A stretch of DNA of 64,000 nucleotides from Amphirosellinia nigrospora. Lineage: Eukaryota; Ascomycota; Sordariomycetes; Xylariales; Xylariaceae. Below the pieces are notes generated by a model. That model saw only the letters and a list, made by a program, of their open reading frames with translations, did no database searches and was not told the DNA's origin. Location: NCBI GenBank assembly GCA_004123355.1, contig SCHM01000003.1:8327058-8391057 (forward strand). Reading direction: 5' to 3'. Below are positions 24,514 through 38,100 of this stretch, one piece after another. Position 1 is the stretch's first letter. The number at the start of each line of letters is the position of its first letter. The translations under genes and the position numbers were made by a program.

Positions 24514-25786
24514 AGCGGGGCTGGAATTGCGGGCTTAGCGTTGGCTGCGTTTCTCTCAAAATGGGACAAGATACAAGCAGATCTATATGAGGCGTTAAAT
24601 GAGATTCGTATGTGAGGCGCTGGCATCGCCGTTTGGAAGCGGTATGTAGATCTCATACGAGACGAGCTGGATTTTGTTACAGCATGCGCAGGCCAAGGCT
24701 TTGCTTTGCCTGATAGGAGCCAAGGTCAGATAGAAAAAGCACATGTCGCCATTCATCCGCTGTCTTAAAGACTTAGGCAATCGGTCAAGTCCTTGCTGAT
24801 GCTAGGAATTTATGCCCACGACAGTCAAAGGCCCGTCTGTGCGCAAGTCCGACACTGCCAACACTATTGGCTACGAGTTCTGTGTTCTCGAATACGGCCC
24901 GGTTGTCGTATCGAGGGCTTGCATTGCCAGCATTCTCCGATCTAAGATTAACGTCGAGCGGTGCAGAGTCCATACTGGCAAGCGCTTGGTGAGATACGAG
25001 CCCGTAAGCCCAGTGGGTACTGTCAACCTGTACTTCGAGGTATTCTCGCAGGTGAGGCGGGTCTTCTTCGGGCATAACCCGTCGATGGCGCAGCACCACT
25101 TCAGCGGGCAGCTCGCGTCCCGCATGTCGTGCAGTGTGAATGTGCTGCGACAGCTCAAACACGACCACATTGCACTACAGGGCTTTCGTATTGTAGGGGC
25201 AACAATAATTTCCGATGGAAATTACACACATGCTGCTGGCCGGTGATTCCACTGCAGTGGGCGGGCCGTGGCCGGCATGTCACGTCCACCGTCGTCGACA
25301 ACTAAATCCAGATAACCGTATGGGATAATGTCCCTGTAGACGCCCGCAGTGGCACCGAAACCAAGGTAAAGGAGGTACCCGGGCAGTTAGTTACATCTGC
25401 CTTCCGATGGTGGGAGCCGGACCTAGTCAGCCTACTTGAGCATGTGGGAGAAACGGCGTCTCAATGGCCAGTCCACGTCGTTGCTCTTCATTCTCGCCCG
25501 TCTCTTGGAGTCGCTCGCCGGTGATCGGGACATCTTGCCTGGGCGGCTGGCTGTCTACGACCAGATACGACGGCCCGTGTCCCAGAGCGTGGCCGACCAG
25601 TCCCTAGCGAACGGGCACATTTTTCCCTTCTTGTCCGGACTTGGAATTCTAGAAGAAGTAGATCGTGCCGTCATTGGAGCAGAGTTGATTCACTCGCAAG
25701 ATTGGCTATTTCGAGGAAATAACTATGAAGATGAGGCGGCAAGAGCAAAGAGCTTGCTGGGGCTCCATCTTGGACAGCCTACCTAG
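24514..25786 (+). pseudogene. FAD-dependent monooxygenase (salicylate hydroxylase-like) pseudogene
   Basis: Pieces of a flavoprotein aromatic-hydroxylase-type monooxygenase occur in the right order but not one frame. The Rossmann segment GAGIAGLALAAFLSK-DKIQADLYEA is at about 24518-24595 after a TATAG acceptor. GAGIAVWKR follows at about 24618. SVRKSD, then a segment ending HTGKRLVRYE, lie at about 24836-25000. EVPGQLVTSAFRWWEPDLVSLLEHV is at about 25370-25445, then WPVHVV. Sequence then jumps directly to FILARLLESL and AVYDQIRRPVSQSVADQS (to 25786). The family's FAD pyrophosphate-contacting GDAAH segment normally lies between WPVHVV and FILARLL, and is missing. Several frame changes occur as well. 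The missing segment means it cannot be active even if the frame changes are artefacts. Confidence 0.72.
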
Positions 25787-26174
25787 AGACAAAAGGAGTC
25801 GGATGAATCAATCGCCTTGATGTCAACATCAAGCGACTACGGAACTCATCAAATTCATAGTGGTGTCAGTTTATATTGCCTTCGTTTTTGAAATTAACTG
25901 CTTTCGGCTTTCGTCGCATGCAAGCGGGTAGACTCGGCCTAGCCCCATGATATGCTAAGTTACCTACTTGTATTTATTTTTATTTTCAACATACGGAGTA
26001 AAAGACGGCGGAACACGCCACTATTAATTACTGTGAGGGTGCCGTATCACGGGTAAATCCTCATTGTACCCGCCACGCTAGACCGGTACCTACCGGTACT
26101 TAGTAAGGTACGGTAGGTAATCGCCAGAGATCGTGCATATCCCATTAATACTTCCCTTTACATCACCCTCTACC
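25787..26174. other. Intergenic region upstream of the HNH gene
   Basis: A+T-leaning spacer with a short imperfect repetition of CCGGTACCTACCGGTACT-like words near 26082-26115, just upstream of the HNH gene. No gene is seen. Confidence 0.4.
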
Positions 26175-27543
26175 ATGACCCTCTCCCCTCTCCACCGTCA
26201 TCAACTCTCCCTCGAGGGCCTCATTGACTTCTCCGCCGACGCCTCGTCTCTTAGCAGTAGCCAACGAAGTGCCGCGCAGCAAAGGTTTTATCGTATCGTC
26301 CAGCAATTCGAGACCGACGGCATTCGCGACACCAACAATGCCGACAAAAAGGCTGTGCAATACAGTCCCCCTCGACTAGTCCGCCTGACCTACGATTATG
26401 CGCTATCCGAGCAGTCCCGAGATAACTTCCTACGCGCCTTCTTCGCCGCCCTGGCCCTCTCGATAGATGGCCAGCAGGAGGAGGACGCCGAAGCTAGCGA
26501 CGTAGAGGACTTGCGTTCGGCCTTCTTCGGCTTCGCTGACTATCTGCTGGACAACTTCTTTCTGCCACGTAAGCGTGCATCCTCTGGACCTCCCCTGGCG
26601 CACCTAGCGCTCATGTCTCTCTAGTGAAGGCGTCGACGAAAAAGACGCCGCAGCCCTCTCCGGCATACCACTCGGCTATTGAAAGAGCCCAAAGCGGCGC
26701 ATTTTCCGGCACATCGGACCGTGTGTCGGCACTCCGAGGCGCCTGTCTTGTTCGCGACCGCCATCGCTGTGTCATCTCGCGCAAATTCGACCTGTCAGAG
26801 GCTGCAAAGAGGGTGCGACAAGATGGGGACGACGCCTTGGACGACGATGGGAATTTACTCCGGGACGACGTACATTCTGTTAGCGTGCTGGAAGTAGCTC
26901 ATATCCTTCCACATTCCCTGATGACGACCAACCCAGGGTCCGACCTGGTACGTTCCCCCAATGGCCGAGAGCCGATGGTCGTTATGTGTCATCAGGTTCT
27001 CGCATCGCCATCGGGAACGGTGATCAATGTCAAGATGTCTGCTAACGGACTGCGCTAGAGTCCCTCTAAGCAAGCGGCCCTCGCGATTCTGAACATGTTC
27101 GACACCGGAGTGGTACACCTGATCGAAGGCCCTGACATCGACCGCCCCCGTAATGCCGTTACGTTAACGACCGACTTACATTCCCTGTTTGGAGACTTCC
27201 AGGTCTTCTTCGAACCCCTTCCCGACCCACACACCTACCAGATCGACTCGTTCTACCCTCGCATGCTGTTGCGAGACCCAGCCTTTCCTATCACGCGGAC
27301 GCTCTACTTAAGCGAGCACCGAACGATTGACCCCCGTCCCCTCGGCTTCTTGCGCTGCATCGCGCCATCGCTCATATACTCCACCTCTCTGCTGCGGGCG
27401 AATACATCGACAGGCTACTGCTAGATATGGACGGCCAACAAGTACATACAGATGGGTCTACTGAGCTTGATCGCTTGGTGAGGCTGAGGTTGAGGGAGCT
27501 GGACAAACCCGTTCTTCAACCAGTCTTGATCCAATATCCCTGA
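26175..27543 (+). CDS. Fungal HNH-domain protein (apparent frameshift)
   Basis: HNH endonuclease-type domain protein of a family expanded in filamentous fungi; cellular role unknown. Three exons: 26175-26568, 26625-26947 and 27059-27543, with introns of 56 and 111 nt. The start MTLSPLHRHQLSLEG is the first ATG in frame. The domain shows CLVRDRHRCVISRKFD, then SVSVLEVAHILPHSL (conserved His), then AALAILNMFDTG and the signature NAVTLTTDLHSLFGDFQVFFEP. The end of the family sequence (LLALHRAIAHILHLSAAGEY and on to VLIQYP) continues in the next frame. The switch lies at the C run 27331-27335, which is one base short. Without it, translation would stop at 27422-27424. A mutation or a homopolymer error are equally compatible. 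Confidence 0.85.
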
Positions 27544-28057
27544 CGATTCATACGCCTCAAACCAACTACACCACTTTTGAGGTGAGTTTCCTGCACTGCA
27601 TATAATACCTATATGTAGGTGGGTTGAATAGACTCTTAGAGCGCACTGAGCGGTGCGGCAGCTATGCTAAGCAAGCGTGTAAACATAAGTATTGTATATT
27701 ATAACAATAAATAGGTCATCTGACCCAGTCCATGATAGTTAGGTAGCTATACGATGCTTGTGTAGTTTTATTTATTATCATAACCTTTTTCTCAACCCCT
27801 TTAACAAGTGAATTGGCCTTACTTTACCGAATCCAAACACCGCATCTCAACCCCTTCACCTTGCGTCTAGTTCCAACTTATTCTGCCTCTCCACCTTTGG
27901 CCAGTGTTAGTTGGCCGTCTTGTTACCTAGCACACTTGCGCTGCCTCTCGATCTCGCGAAAGGAAGGATATACCTGAACAAGCTGAGACTGCAATGTAGT
28001 GCGCCTTTTGAATCTCAGAGGGATATCGCCCGGAATGAGTCATTAAGAATCAGCCTA
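27544..28057. other. Convergent intergenic spacer
   Basis: A+T-leaning spacer between two convergent genes, including runs such as TATATTATAACAATAAATAGG near 27694. No gene recognised. Confidence 0.45.
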
Positions 28058-31000
28058 TCATATGTGACTTGGGCCGGGGCCGTAAACCTCTGTTTGGGCA
28101 GAGATATTCCCTGCAGAGTCCACAGTCATATAGGGAGCAGACATGCCCATAGGCGGCTGCGTAGGGCCTGGCGGACTAGAGTGTTGAGGGTAATGTTGTG
28201 CTCCTGGGTAGGGTTGCGGGATCCCTGAATACTGGGCGTTTTGGACCTGCGCCTGATATGGTGTATAACCGCCAACGTCAAGGTGAGTTTTGTATAGTTG
28301 GTCTCTCGGAACTCCGGGCTTTGCAGTCTTAAAGTGATCATCCCGTTCACCTCGCTGTTTGGCGATGAAAGTCGCGCTGCCACCCCTGGTCTTCGTTATG
28401 TAATCTTCGAAATTGGTCATAGTCTGCTCCACGATTTCAAAGTGTCGCTCGTCGAGAACTGCCATAAAACGTAAGCATGAAGTAGAGAGATCGGTAAAAC
28501 AGAACCCGGAGGCCGTAGATTTTAGAGCTGCCCCAGGCCAAGACTATACCCGGCAGATGTGCTAAGTAGCCACTTACTTGGTCGAATTTGCGCTGCGCCC
28601 TCGTCGCGGTCCGCCTCTCTATCATAGAGAGCAAGTGATGCAGCTATCTGGACCGCGTTTCGAATCTGACGTCCGTTCCATCGGCCCTCCCCGTTCTGCG
28701 CCGCATGCCGCTTCCAGTGTTCAACTACGAACTCACAGATTTGACTCTTGCGTATGAAAAGTCGATTCTGCGGTGTTGATCCCGGTCGTCGGTTTTCTAT
28801 CATTTCTAGACGCTCCAGATTCATTTGCATGATCTGTTCAGTCTGAGTCATATCAAGCGCTGGGTAGTATAACGATAGGTGGACTCTTGATTTAAATGCT
28901 TCATCGAGAGTTCCAACGCGATTAGTTGTTAGGAAGAGAATACCATTGTAATATTCCAACACTCTATAACGCAGTCATTAGTTAAGAGATCGAATATAAC
29001 TTCAGAGGCAGACTACCGTAAAAAGACAGAAACCAAAGCGTTTCGTTGTAAAGCGCTTGTCTCCCTTTGCGATAGGAAAACATCGGCTTCATCCAACAGC
29101 AAGATACTGGATAGGACAGCCGGGTTAGATTATATATGTACTCGAGCGTGAGACACATTATGACTCACCAGTCCCATAGGTGTGCAAGCCGGAATATCTT
29201 ACTAAGCGATGCCTCAACCCCTTGAGGGGTAAAACCAAGGTCGCCGCAGGTGATAACAAAAAGGGGTTTCCGGTGCCACAGCGCTACAGCCTCAGCTGTT
29301 GCTGTTTTCCCGACGCCTGGCGCCCCATGAAGTAATATTACAAGCCCTCTTCCCTTGCCCCGAATCAAGTCTTGGTCCATGTGTGATTCGGAAATTGATG
29401 AAGGCTCCATAGACTTCCGTTGGAAGTGTGTCCATACGACAGATTGGACAATACGGATGTGATTTTTGTTAATCTTCAGGCTTTTGAACGGATCACCCGT
29501 TTTCACAATTGTGACGAAGGATTCAATAGCTCCTAAGAAGAACTTCCGCTCCCGAAGTGCGTACGCATATAAACGGTTTGGTAGCAATACCAAGTCCTCC
29601 GCCTCAAAATCAACATTGGGGGCCTGTCCCGGAAGGATGAATTTGTCTTTTTCCTGAAAGATATTTGACTCGAGTGTGAATATACCATCAGCGATGTACG
29701 TTCGGTCTTGTACGGTAGATAATGGCTCTTTGCGGTCCCGGTTAGGCCATTGAATGATCTCGATTGAATCTTGGACCACAGTCCAGCCTTGTTGTCCCCA
29801 AGGAACCGCACGCCAAAACGGCTGAGGGATATCCCAGGCCGGTATAGCTCTAATCGCTTCCTTCACATCTACAATTACGTCGCTTTCAATGTAGTTAACA
29901 TTGTGAAAGGCTATTTCCCGAGCTTCAAGTGTCATTGACGCTGGGTCAGAGGGATGGTCAAGACCTTGTGCTTGTGATTGAAACTGTCTTTGGGGCCCAT
30001 TAACAGGGGGCGGCGGCGGAAGAGGCATCCCTGCTGATCGCGGTACTGGCCTCCCTGGTGGTATTTGTGAGGAAGCGAAATGTCGCTGTGGTGGAGTTGC
30101 ACGGCTCCAGCCGCAATATAACATGTGTCTGGAAGCCACAGCATCTCGAAATTTCGAGCCCAATTCTTGTGAAGTCTCAAGTAGCTTTGCCCTGTCCGGA
30201 TGAAATCGAAGTGGGTATATAGGTAAAGACGTGATTTCCATTTTACCCCCAAAGAAATGTATCGTGACGTTACCGGTAGAAGCGATATATTTCTCCCCAG
30301 TATAGTCCAGTGTATAGCAGAACACAGAAAAGAGATCATTCGTGGTTGGCGATTTTTGCCGTCTAGGGACACACTAAAAGCTTCATATTAGAATGAAAAC
30401 TCCATGGGGCCTGTCACGATGACGCTCCTCTGGAACAAAGACGAAGGATGTGTAAAGCCATTGATAGGAGACTAGCCTACAGCACAAGGTATTGAAGACC
30501 CTTTGCATGATAATAAGTACCATATTACGACCTGTATACAGGGTTCCCGACAGGGCCGAAAATGATTCATCAGGAATCCTGTGAAGGAAAGGGGCGGTTT
30601 GTGAATGGAAACAGTGCTTAGAGCTCCGATGTGCTTGATGCATATAAGAAACTTACTCACGTTAACATACTCTTTCTGAGCCCATGAATGAGTTGCTGTG
30701 GCATCTGGTTTACCTAGGTCTCGAACTCTTGCAATGCGAGGACTATCAAATTGATAGCCCGGGTTGGCAACGTATACAAGCTCACCCACTTGGAACAAGT
30801 AAGAGAGATCTTGGTACCTCACTAAAGATGACTCTTGAGTATCAAGAGATCTATATTTAGTGGCATGTGGAATGATACGCTTATCCACAAACCCGACGTA
30901 GCATCGTAGCGCCAATAGAGTTTCGTAGCTCTCTAAAGTGCTCGCTCGAGGATGTCCCTATCAACTCGCTTCGGGAGAGATTTGACTCCGGTTCCCAGAG

Positions 31001-31791
31001 AGACTTGTTCCTTTTCAGAACGAGTAACTTTAGATTCCCGGATGCTTTCACGACCAGCGGCCTGTTTTTCTAAGATCGCTGCTTCCTCTAATGATGTGAC
31101 TAATTCAGCAACTGTGGGCCATGTAGTTGCCCCTGGCGGGGGTCGACTATGCTTGAGCTGCTCTTCAAGCTCTTCAAGTTTAAGCTTCATCTTTTCTTGG
31201 GCATGGAAACCAAGTGAACGGACGGAAAAATGTCAACCGATTTTGGCCTTTCCATAAGAATGAACCATTAACATGTTGATTCTCTAGTACAGCGTGGAGA
31301 AGAAATAGCAGTGAAGGTGACTGAATTCGAACTCTGTGAATTATTTGCTCGTCCGAGTCGTCGTAATTGTCGCCTGGCTTTAATTCATCCGACTCCAGTA
31401 GGTCACGTCGTTTTAGCTCTCGGCGAACCTGCTCCTCAAAATTTGATTCGGCGACCAATACTTCAATGCAGTACTTTCCCTCACTTTCTGTGTATCGGTT
31501 CTTAAAGTGCTCGAAATCTACATCTCGAACTTGATGTACCAGATTTTCCTCAAATCCAAGCTTGTAGTCGTCGTCAAGGTCTGATGCATCTGATGCAGCG
31601 TCCGAGTCATCATCGGCATCTGACTCGAGTGTCCCAACTCGGTGTTCGAGTCTGCTTAATCGTGTGCTCACATCGTGATGAAGCGATATCAGTTTGGACT
31701 GGGATTCATGCAAATCCTCTAGTTTGCCCTTCGGAGACGAGGATGAGTCAGCGGGTTCTGCATTACCTGTACCCATTGTTGTACTCGGCAC
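28058..31791 (-). CDS. Large fungal AAA+ ATPase (DUF7025-like N region)
   Basis: Multi-domain ATPase of a family expanded in Pezizomycotina; substrate unknown. From ATG 31791 come a low-complexity acidic region, a coiled-coil-like segment (MKLKLEELEEQL), the ALRCYVGFVDKRI / LFQVGELVYVAN block, a Pro-rich stretch (PLPPPPPVNGP) and the AAA core. Walker A GAPGVGKTATAEAVA lies at about 29285-29330, Walker B ILLLDEADVF at about 29080-29106, and LFLTTNRVGTLDEAFKSRVH at about 28875-28940. A lid region and Pro/Gln/Tyr-rich tail end at 28058. Exons 30373-29169, 29106-29017, 28963-28578 and 28458-28058 join in phase. Upstream, frame changes near 31190 (one extra base) and 30935 (one T short), and an unresolved stretch at 30374-30660, leave the N half less sure. 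Confidence 0.85.
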
Positions 31792-31974
31792 GGGTTCGTG
31801 GCATTTATGAGTATGAGAGGATGTATAAAATTCGTTGTGGAAGAATTCTAGGTCCAGATACTAGGTATAACAGGGGGTTGAGCGGGAAGCTTTGAGTCTT
31901 AAAGTGCTTGCTAGCGTTTCCCTCTATTTGATGTATATTTGTACCATCGTTTTAACAGTAACCTACCCCTTTTT

Positions 31975-31982
31975 CGCTCGGC
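31975..31982 (+). repeat. Left 8-bp target-site duplication
   Basis: CGCTCGGC, identical to 40950-40957, immediately outside the left inverted terminus of the 9-kb element. Confidence 0.9.
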
Positions 31983-32150
31983 TAGGGTTTGGATTTTTTA
32001 CCCAAAACCCATTTACCCAGAACCCATAAAAACCTATGTGGGCATAATAGGTTTTTTTTTACCTATGGGTTTTTTGTCCCTATGCTACCCACGTAGGTTT
32101 TTTGTACCTATACTACTTATATAGGTTTTTTATACTTATATTACTTATAT
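31983..32150. repeat. Left terminal and subterminal repeat region
   Basis: Starts with the inverted terminus, then repeated ACCCA/ACCCAT, ACCTATGGGT and CCTATGTGGG-type words. Many look like ACCCATGGGT with G-to-A or C-to-T changes. Mirrors the right end (40,795-40,949). Confidence 0.75.
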
Positions 32151-35100
32151 AAATTTTTTTAAACTAATAGTACCGATAAGAATTATATTAAAATTAAGGT
32201 ATTATAGAAAAAAAAATATAAAAGCGATTAATGTACTAATTTATATACTAATCAAACTATAGGCAGTATAAATAGCTTATTTTAATTATTTATAAAAATA
32301 TATAAAACATACTAAATAATATATAGTTTATTTAGCATAAATAAAAATGCTATACTAAAGCTAGTATTAAAGCAGGAAATATTTCTAACTTTGGAACTAT
32401 ATAGTATTTTATTATCGCTAAATTGCTAAAGTTTAGCTAACCTAAATAAATTATAATAATAAAAGTTAGCCTAAAAAAATTCTAAAACTAAATATCTAAA
32501 GCTTAAAATTTTTATAGCATGCTAAAAATAGTAAAAACGCTATAATAATTAGAAGTAAAAGCTTTAAAACTTAAAAAAAAATAATATTATAACGCTTTAT
32601 TTTATACCGGATAAATTATAGTTTATTTTAATTATATAGATTAATATACCGATTAATATATTAAATAAAGATAATATACTATTTAGTAATAAAAGCGGGC
32701 TAAATAGCTCGATATTAAGCAAAAAAATAAACTAATTACTTTTTAATATCGTTAAAAAATATAAACAAAAAATAACGGGCAAATTATAGTTTATCCGATA
32801 TAAAGATTATAATAAGCGTAATTTTATCTAAAATAAATTTAATTAATAGTTCTGTTTTATTTAAATTTTAAAACCGAGCAGTTTAAAAAACAAAATAAAT
32901 AAAATTTTAGAATTAAACTAATTAATATTAAAAAGCTTTAACTTTAAAGTATAAAATTTCAAAAGAAAAAATTTAAGCGTTTTTTTAAGCGCTATATAAA
33001 TTATAATTCGATTCTTAAAAAGTTAATAAAAAAGTTACTAGAAACAAAAATAACAATATATTTTAATATAAGCTTATTAATGCTTATTATAAAATATAAG
33101 TAGCGTATTTTAAAATTACTAATAAAATTTTTAATATATACGTTTAATAAAGCATAAATTTTTATAATATCCGCTTTTTATTAAGGATATAAAAAATAAT
33201 TAATAAAAAGTTTAAAATAATAAAGTTAAATAACCTAAAAACTATTAATATATATTAATTATTATAATTAAAAAAAAATACTTATTTCGAAATAGTAGTC
33301 CTGAATAATATGTTTTTAATTAAAAGTTAAAATATTAAAATTAAACAAAATAAAAATCGAAGCTTATTTCCGAGCGAATTTAAAAATATAATCTAACGGC
33401 CCGAAAAACTTCGTATTTTTTTTTTAATATTTTTTATAAAATAATAAGTATAATTAAGATTATTTTCGTTTAAATTAACAATTTTAAGCTTATCGCTTAA
33501 ATAAACAAAAAAATTGCGATTTTTATTATTAAAATTAACGTTTATAGCTAGTTTAACTATATTAAAAACGTTAAAAAAAATAATATAATTATAAGTAATA
33601 ATAATTTAATTAAAATGTTTATTTTTACTGTGATTAATAGTTATAATAATTAATAAAAAAATTAATATAAAATTAATATAAAATATAATTTTTGTTAATT
33701 TATTTAGTAATAAATTAATATATGTTTTTAATTTTTTTAAAGTAATATTTAAGTTTTTATTTCGCTAATTTTCTTGTTTACGTTTAATTTAACGCTTAAT
33801 AGCAATAAAGTTTTTTTTATAAGCTTTTTAGCTTTTGGGCAAGTAGAAAATACGCGTACGAGCTTTCTACGTATATAAATTATTTAATAATTATAACTTT
33901 TTTTTGCGCTGTTTTAGCGTAGCTATATTAGTTAATTTTTTTTTAAACGCTTAAAAGCTATTTGCGCAAAAAATTAGTATAAAATTAATATAACAATAAA
34001 ATTATAAAATATAAGTATAACAATTAAATAGTACAAAAATAAATAGTATATAAAAAAAAAAAAATAAATATATATATAGTAAGATTTTACGGTTAAAATT
34101 ATAAAACTAAATTTATTGATTAAAATTAGCTTTAAAAAAAAGCCGGCTAATAAAAGTTATAAAAATTATAAGCAAAAAAAAAATATAATAATTAGCTAAA
34201 ATATATTATTAAGAGGAAAAAGCAATATAAATATATATATATAGTATAAAATATATATAAATAAGTCCGCTATTTTTCTACCGCTTATATAATTTACCGC
34301 TTTTTTAATTAAAATATACCTTTAAAAATTTTTTAAAGTTTTAATTTTTAATTATTATTATTATATAAAAAAATATTTATTTTTTGGCTAAAATTTTTTA
34401 ATAACTAAATATTAAAACGCGTAATCGTAATATGTTTTATATAAATAATATAATAGTTAATATTTATATATAATTAATATTTAAGTTATAAAACTAAAAA
34501 AAACATATAAATAAATATTTTTATTAAATAAGCTTTTGTTGCTTTTTATAAAACTTTAATAACATTTTTCTAAAATCGGTATTTTTTAGCTATTATTTTA
34601 ATAATTATTTTTTTTATAAATTGGGCAAATAATAAACGAAAAATTAATAAATTATTATTTTATTAATATTTATAGATTTTTCGTAAAATATTAACTAAAG
34701 CAAAATAAACAATATTAATTATTATATTAATTAAATAAATTAATACTTTTTAGCTTTTACTGGCGCTTCCGGTTAACCGCTTTTTATATATATACTTTTT
34801 TTTTTTTAGTTTTTAATAGCTGCTAAATTAACTAAGCTATATTTTTATCCGTTTAGCGTTTTTATATTAATAAAAGCTTAAAAAAAGCAAGGTTAAATAA
34901 ATATATAAAAAAGAGCTAAAATAAAAATAAACAAAAAGTTATAAATCGGCTACTATTAATAAAAAAAAACTCGTTAAATATTTCCTTAATATTATAGTTA
35001 AACGTTTTTAAGATCTTTTACGTACTATTATATATTAAGCTATAAAAAATAAACTTAATAATAGTTAAATAAAAAGAAATATAATAAAATAAATAAATAA

Positions 35101-38100
35101 GAACTAATAAAAAAAAAAAAACAAATATAAAAAACTATAGCTTATATAGTTTTTAATAATAATAATTTATACTGATAGCGCAAAAAAAACAAATATATAA
35201 ATTAATATATTTATTTAAAAAACTTGCTATTTTATTAGCTTAATAATAATATTTCTATTAAAACGTACTATTATTTTATTATTGTTTATAATAAATTTTG
35301 CTGCTTTAAAGTTTACTTAAAACGATTTAAATATTATAATTAATAATAACAATTATTTTATTATTAAAAGTTCGCCACTTCGTTAAACTAGAACTATTTT
35401 AGAAAATAATAATAATAATCTAATTTTTAAGCCGCCCTTTAATTATTCTTTTTTTAACTTAACGGATATACTGTTTATACTAAATATCGAAAATCTTTTT
35501 ATTAACGTTCTATTACTTATTTTTAATAAACGTTCTAGCTACTCCGGTTTTAGTATTTATATAAGCTCCGATAGATCTATTAATAACGTCGAACTCGAAA
35601 AAATACTATCTAATACCGAAAAAACAAGCAATAAAACCTATTTCCGACTATAAAAGCTTTTTTATATTATTTATATTAAATAATAATAAATAAAGCATTT
35701 AAAAAGTAGCTACGATTAAAAAATAATATAAAATATACGCTATAATAAAAAATAATATTTATAAAATCGATAAAATATAAAATATAAATAGCTAAATATT
35801 AGCTAGTTAAAATAACTAAAAATAAAGCGCAAAAATAAATACTAAAAAGCTAAAACTAATCTATAAAAAGTATAATATTACTTTAACGCATATTATATAT
35901 TTAAAGTTAAATAATATACGATTATTATATATTTATTTCGCTAGCAAAAAATATAAGCAATAATTACGAAATAATATCTCTAACTAAAAGCTAAATATAG
36001 CAAATACGTTATATTTTATTTATATTAATTATATATTAATCCGATAACAAACAATACTAATAAACAAAAACTAATACTTTATTCGTTTTTAAGTTTTAAA
36101 AAACTACCCGTTTAATTTTAAAAATAAAAATATAAAAATATTAATTATATCGCTTAATAATAAATAGCTACTACTTTATAGGAAAAAATTATTTACGTAA
36201 TATTACGTTTATAATAACTTTTATATTTAATATTAACTTAACAGAATTATTTTTAATTTAATATTAAAATTATTAGCGATATATAAACTAACCCTAGCTA
36301 ATTGGAATACTATTAAAAATAATAGTATATTTTATTGATAAATACTAATAATAATATAATATTTTTATTAATATTTATTTAATAATATTTAAACAAATAA
36401 ATATTAATATAAAATAAATTATTAGCTTTTTAAAAAAATATAACTTTTATAAATATTTAAATATATATTTATAATAATAAACTTAGCTTTAATATTAATT
36501 TTATTTAGTATTAATTAAATATTATAATTAATTGGAAAACTTATATTATTTATTTTCCTTGCTTTTTTTATACTATTTAATTAGTACTAAATAACATTTT
36601 AAAAAAAATCGGCGTTAATAAAGCCGTTAAAACTGTCGAACAAGCTACGTTTATATACGAACAATAAACAAAAAATAAGGAAATAATATACCGTTTAAAC
36701 ATTATAAATAGTACAATAAAAAAAGTATATTTTTTAAATCTAATTAATATATTAATCAATATATTAATTAATATACTAATTAATATAGTTTTAATTATTA
36801 GTAACGTATATTTAAAGTAGTATTGCCCGCTAAAAATAGTTTAAAAATATATAAAAATCGTTAGGTTTAATATTTTAATTATCGATAGTTTGTAATATTA
36901 AAACCTGTTAAAACTTAACTATTTTTATATTATAAAAAATATAAAAACTATAATTAGCTATTAAAAAAGCTATTAAGAAATTTTTAGCTACGTTATTATT
37001 AATAATATAATATAGTTTTATATTAATATATTATTATATATTATTTTGTATTTTATTTAGCTTATTAATATTTTAGCTTTTTTAAATAAAACTACATAAG
37101 CTATATATTAACTAGCTTTATATTTATAAAAAACATTTTATAATATATAAGCAGTAGCTAAAAGCATAGCAAATAATATTTAACGATTGTAATAAAAATA
37201 TATTAAAAAAATTTATTACTAATATCGATTTCGGTTAAAAAAAGCTTAATAAATATATTAAAAAGCTAAAAATAATAACTAGGATATTTTATACTAATAA
37301 TATTACTTAGTCCTAGAGCTTTTATATAGCTTAATAAACTATTTAATAAATAGTAAAAATATTTATATATAAAATATAATAACAAGTAAAATATAAAATA
37401 CGCCGTTAATTTACTAAAATATATATATTATCCGTTTTAGCAAAAATATAATTAGCAAGCAAAATATAACAATAAACTTTAGCTAATCTAAGCGAACTAA
37501 TAATTTTTTTATAGTTTAGTCCTAATAAAGTATAATAATATTTTTAATATTTATATTTTAACTAATTTAAATATAGAGCTTATAACTACTAAATAATATT
37601 ATATTATTACATAAATATATTATTAATAAGATCTTATTACGCTATAAGTTATTTATTTTTTAAAAAACGATTAGTATTAAAATTAATATATAATATATTA
37701 TACTAGCTAAGATTAGTTAAGCTATTAATAAACTATCGAACATATTTTACTTAAGCTTATAGCGCTTATATAAAATATATTTTATATAAGTAACTTTTGT
37801 TATGCTAGAATATATATATTATTTGCTTATAATATTTATTTTAAACAAAATAAATTATCCTTTAGCATTTTTCGAGCTTTTTTATATTATTTATATATAT
37901 GTAAGATTATACGCCAGCGCTATTAATCGCTTTATATATAAATGCTTTTAAACAAAAAGCTATTTAATAAAAAATAAAAAAAAAAAGCAACAATAAATAT
38001 ATATAGCTAAAATAGCCTAAAAACTTATATAATTATTTCTTTTTAATATAAATACTCTAACGATTATTAGTTCTAGTTTATAGAATTTTTAATATTAATA

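Noticed and set aside
36577-36759. 60-aa ORF inside the 9-kb A+T block
   Set aside because: Composition is pure A/T-driven (Ile, Phe, Tyr, Lys), with no sign of selection.
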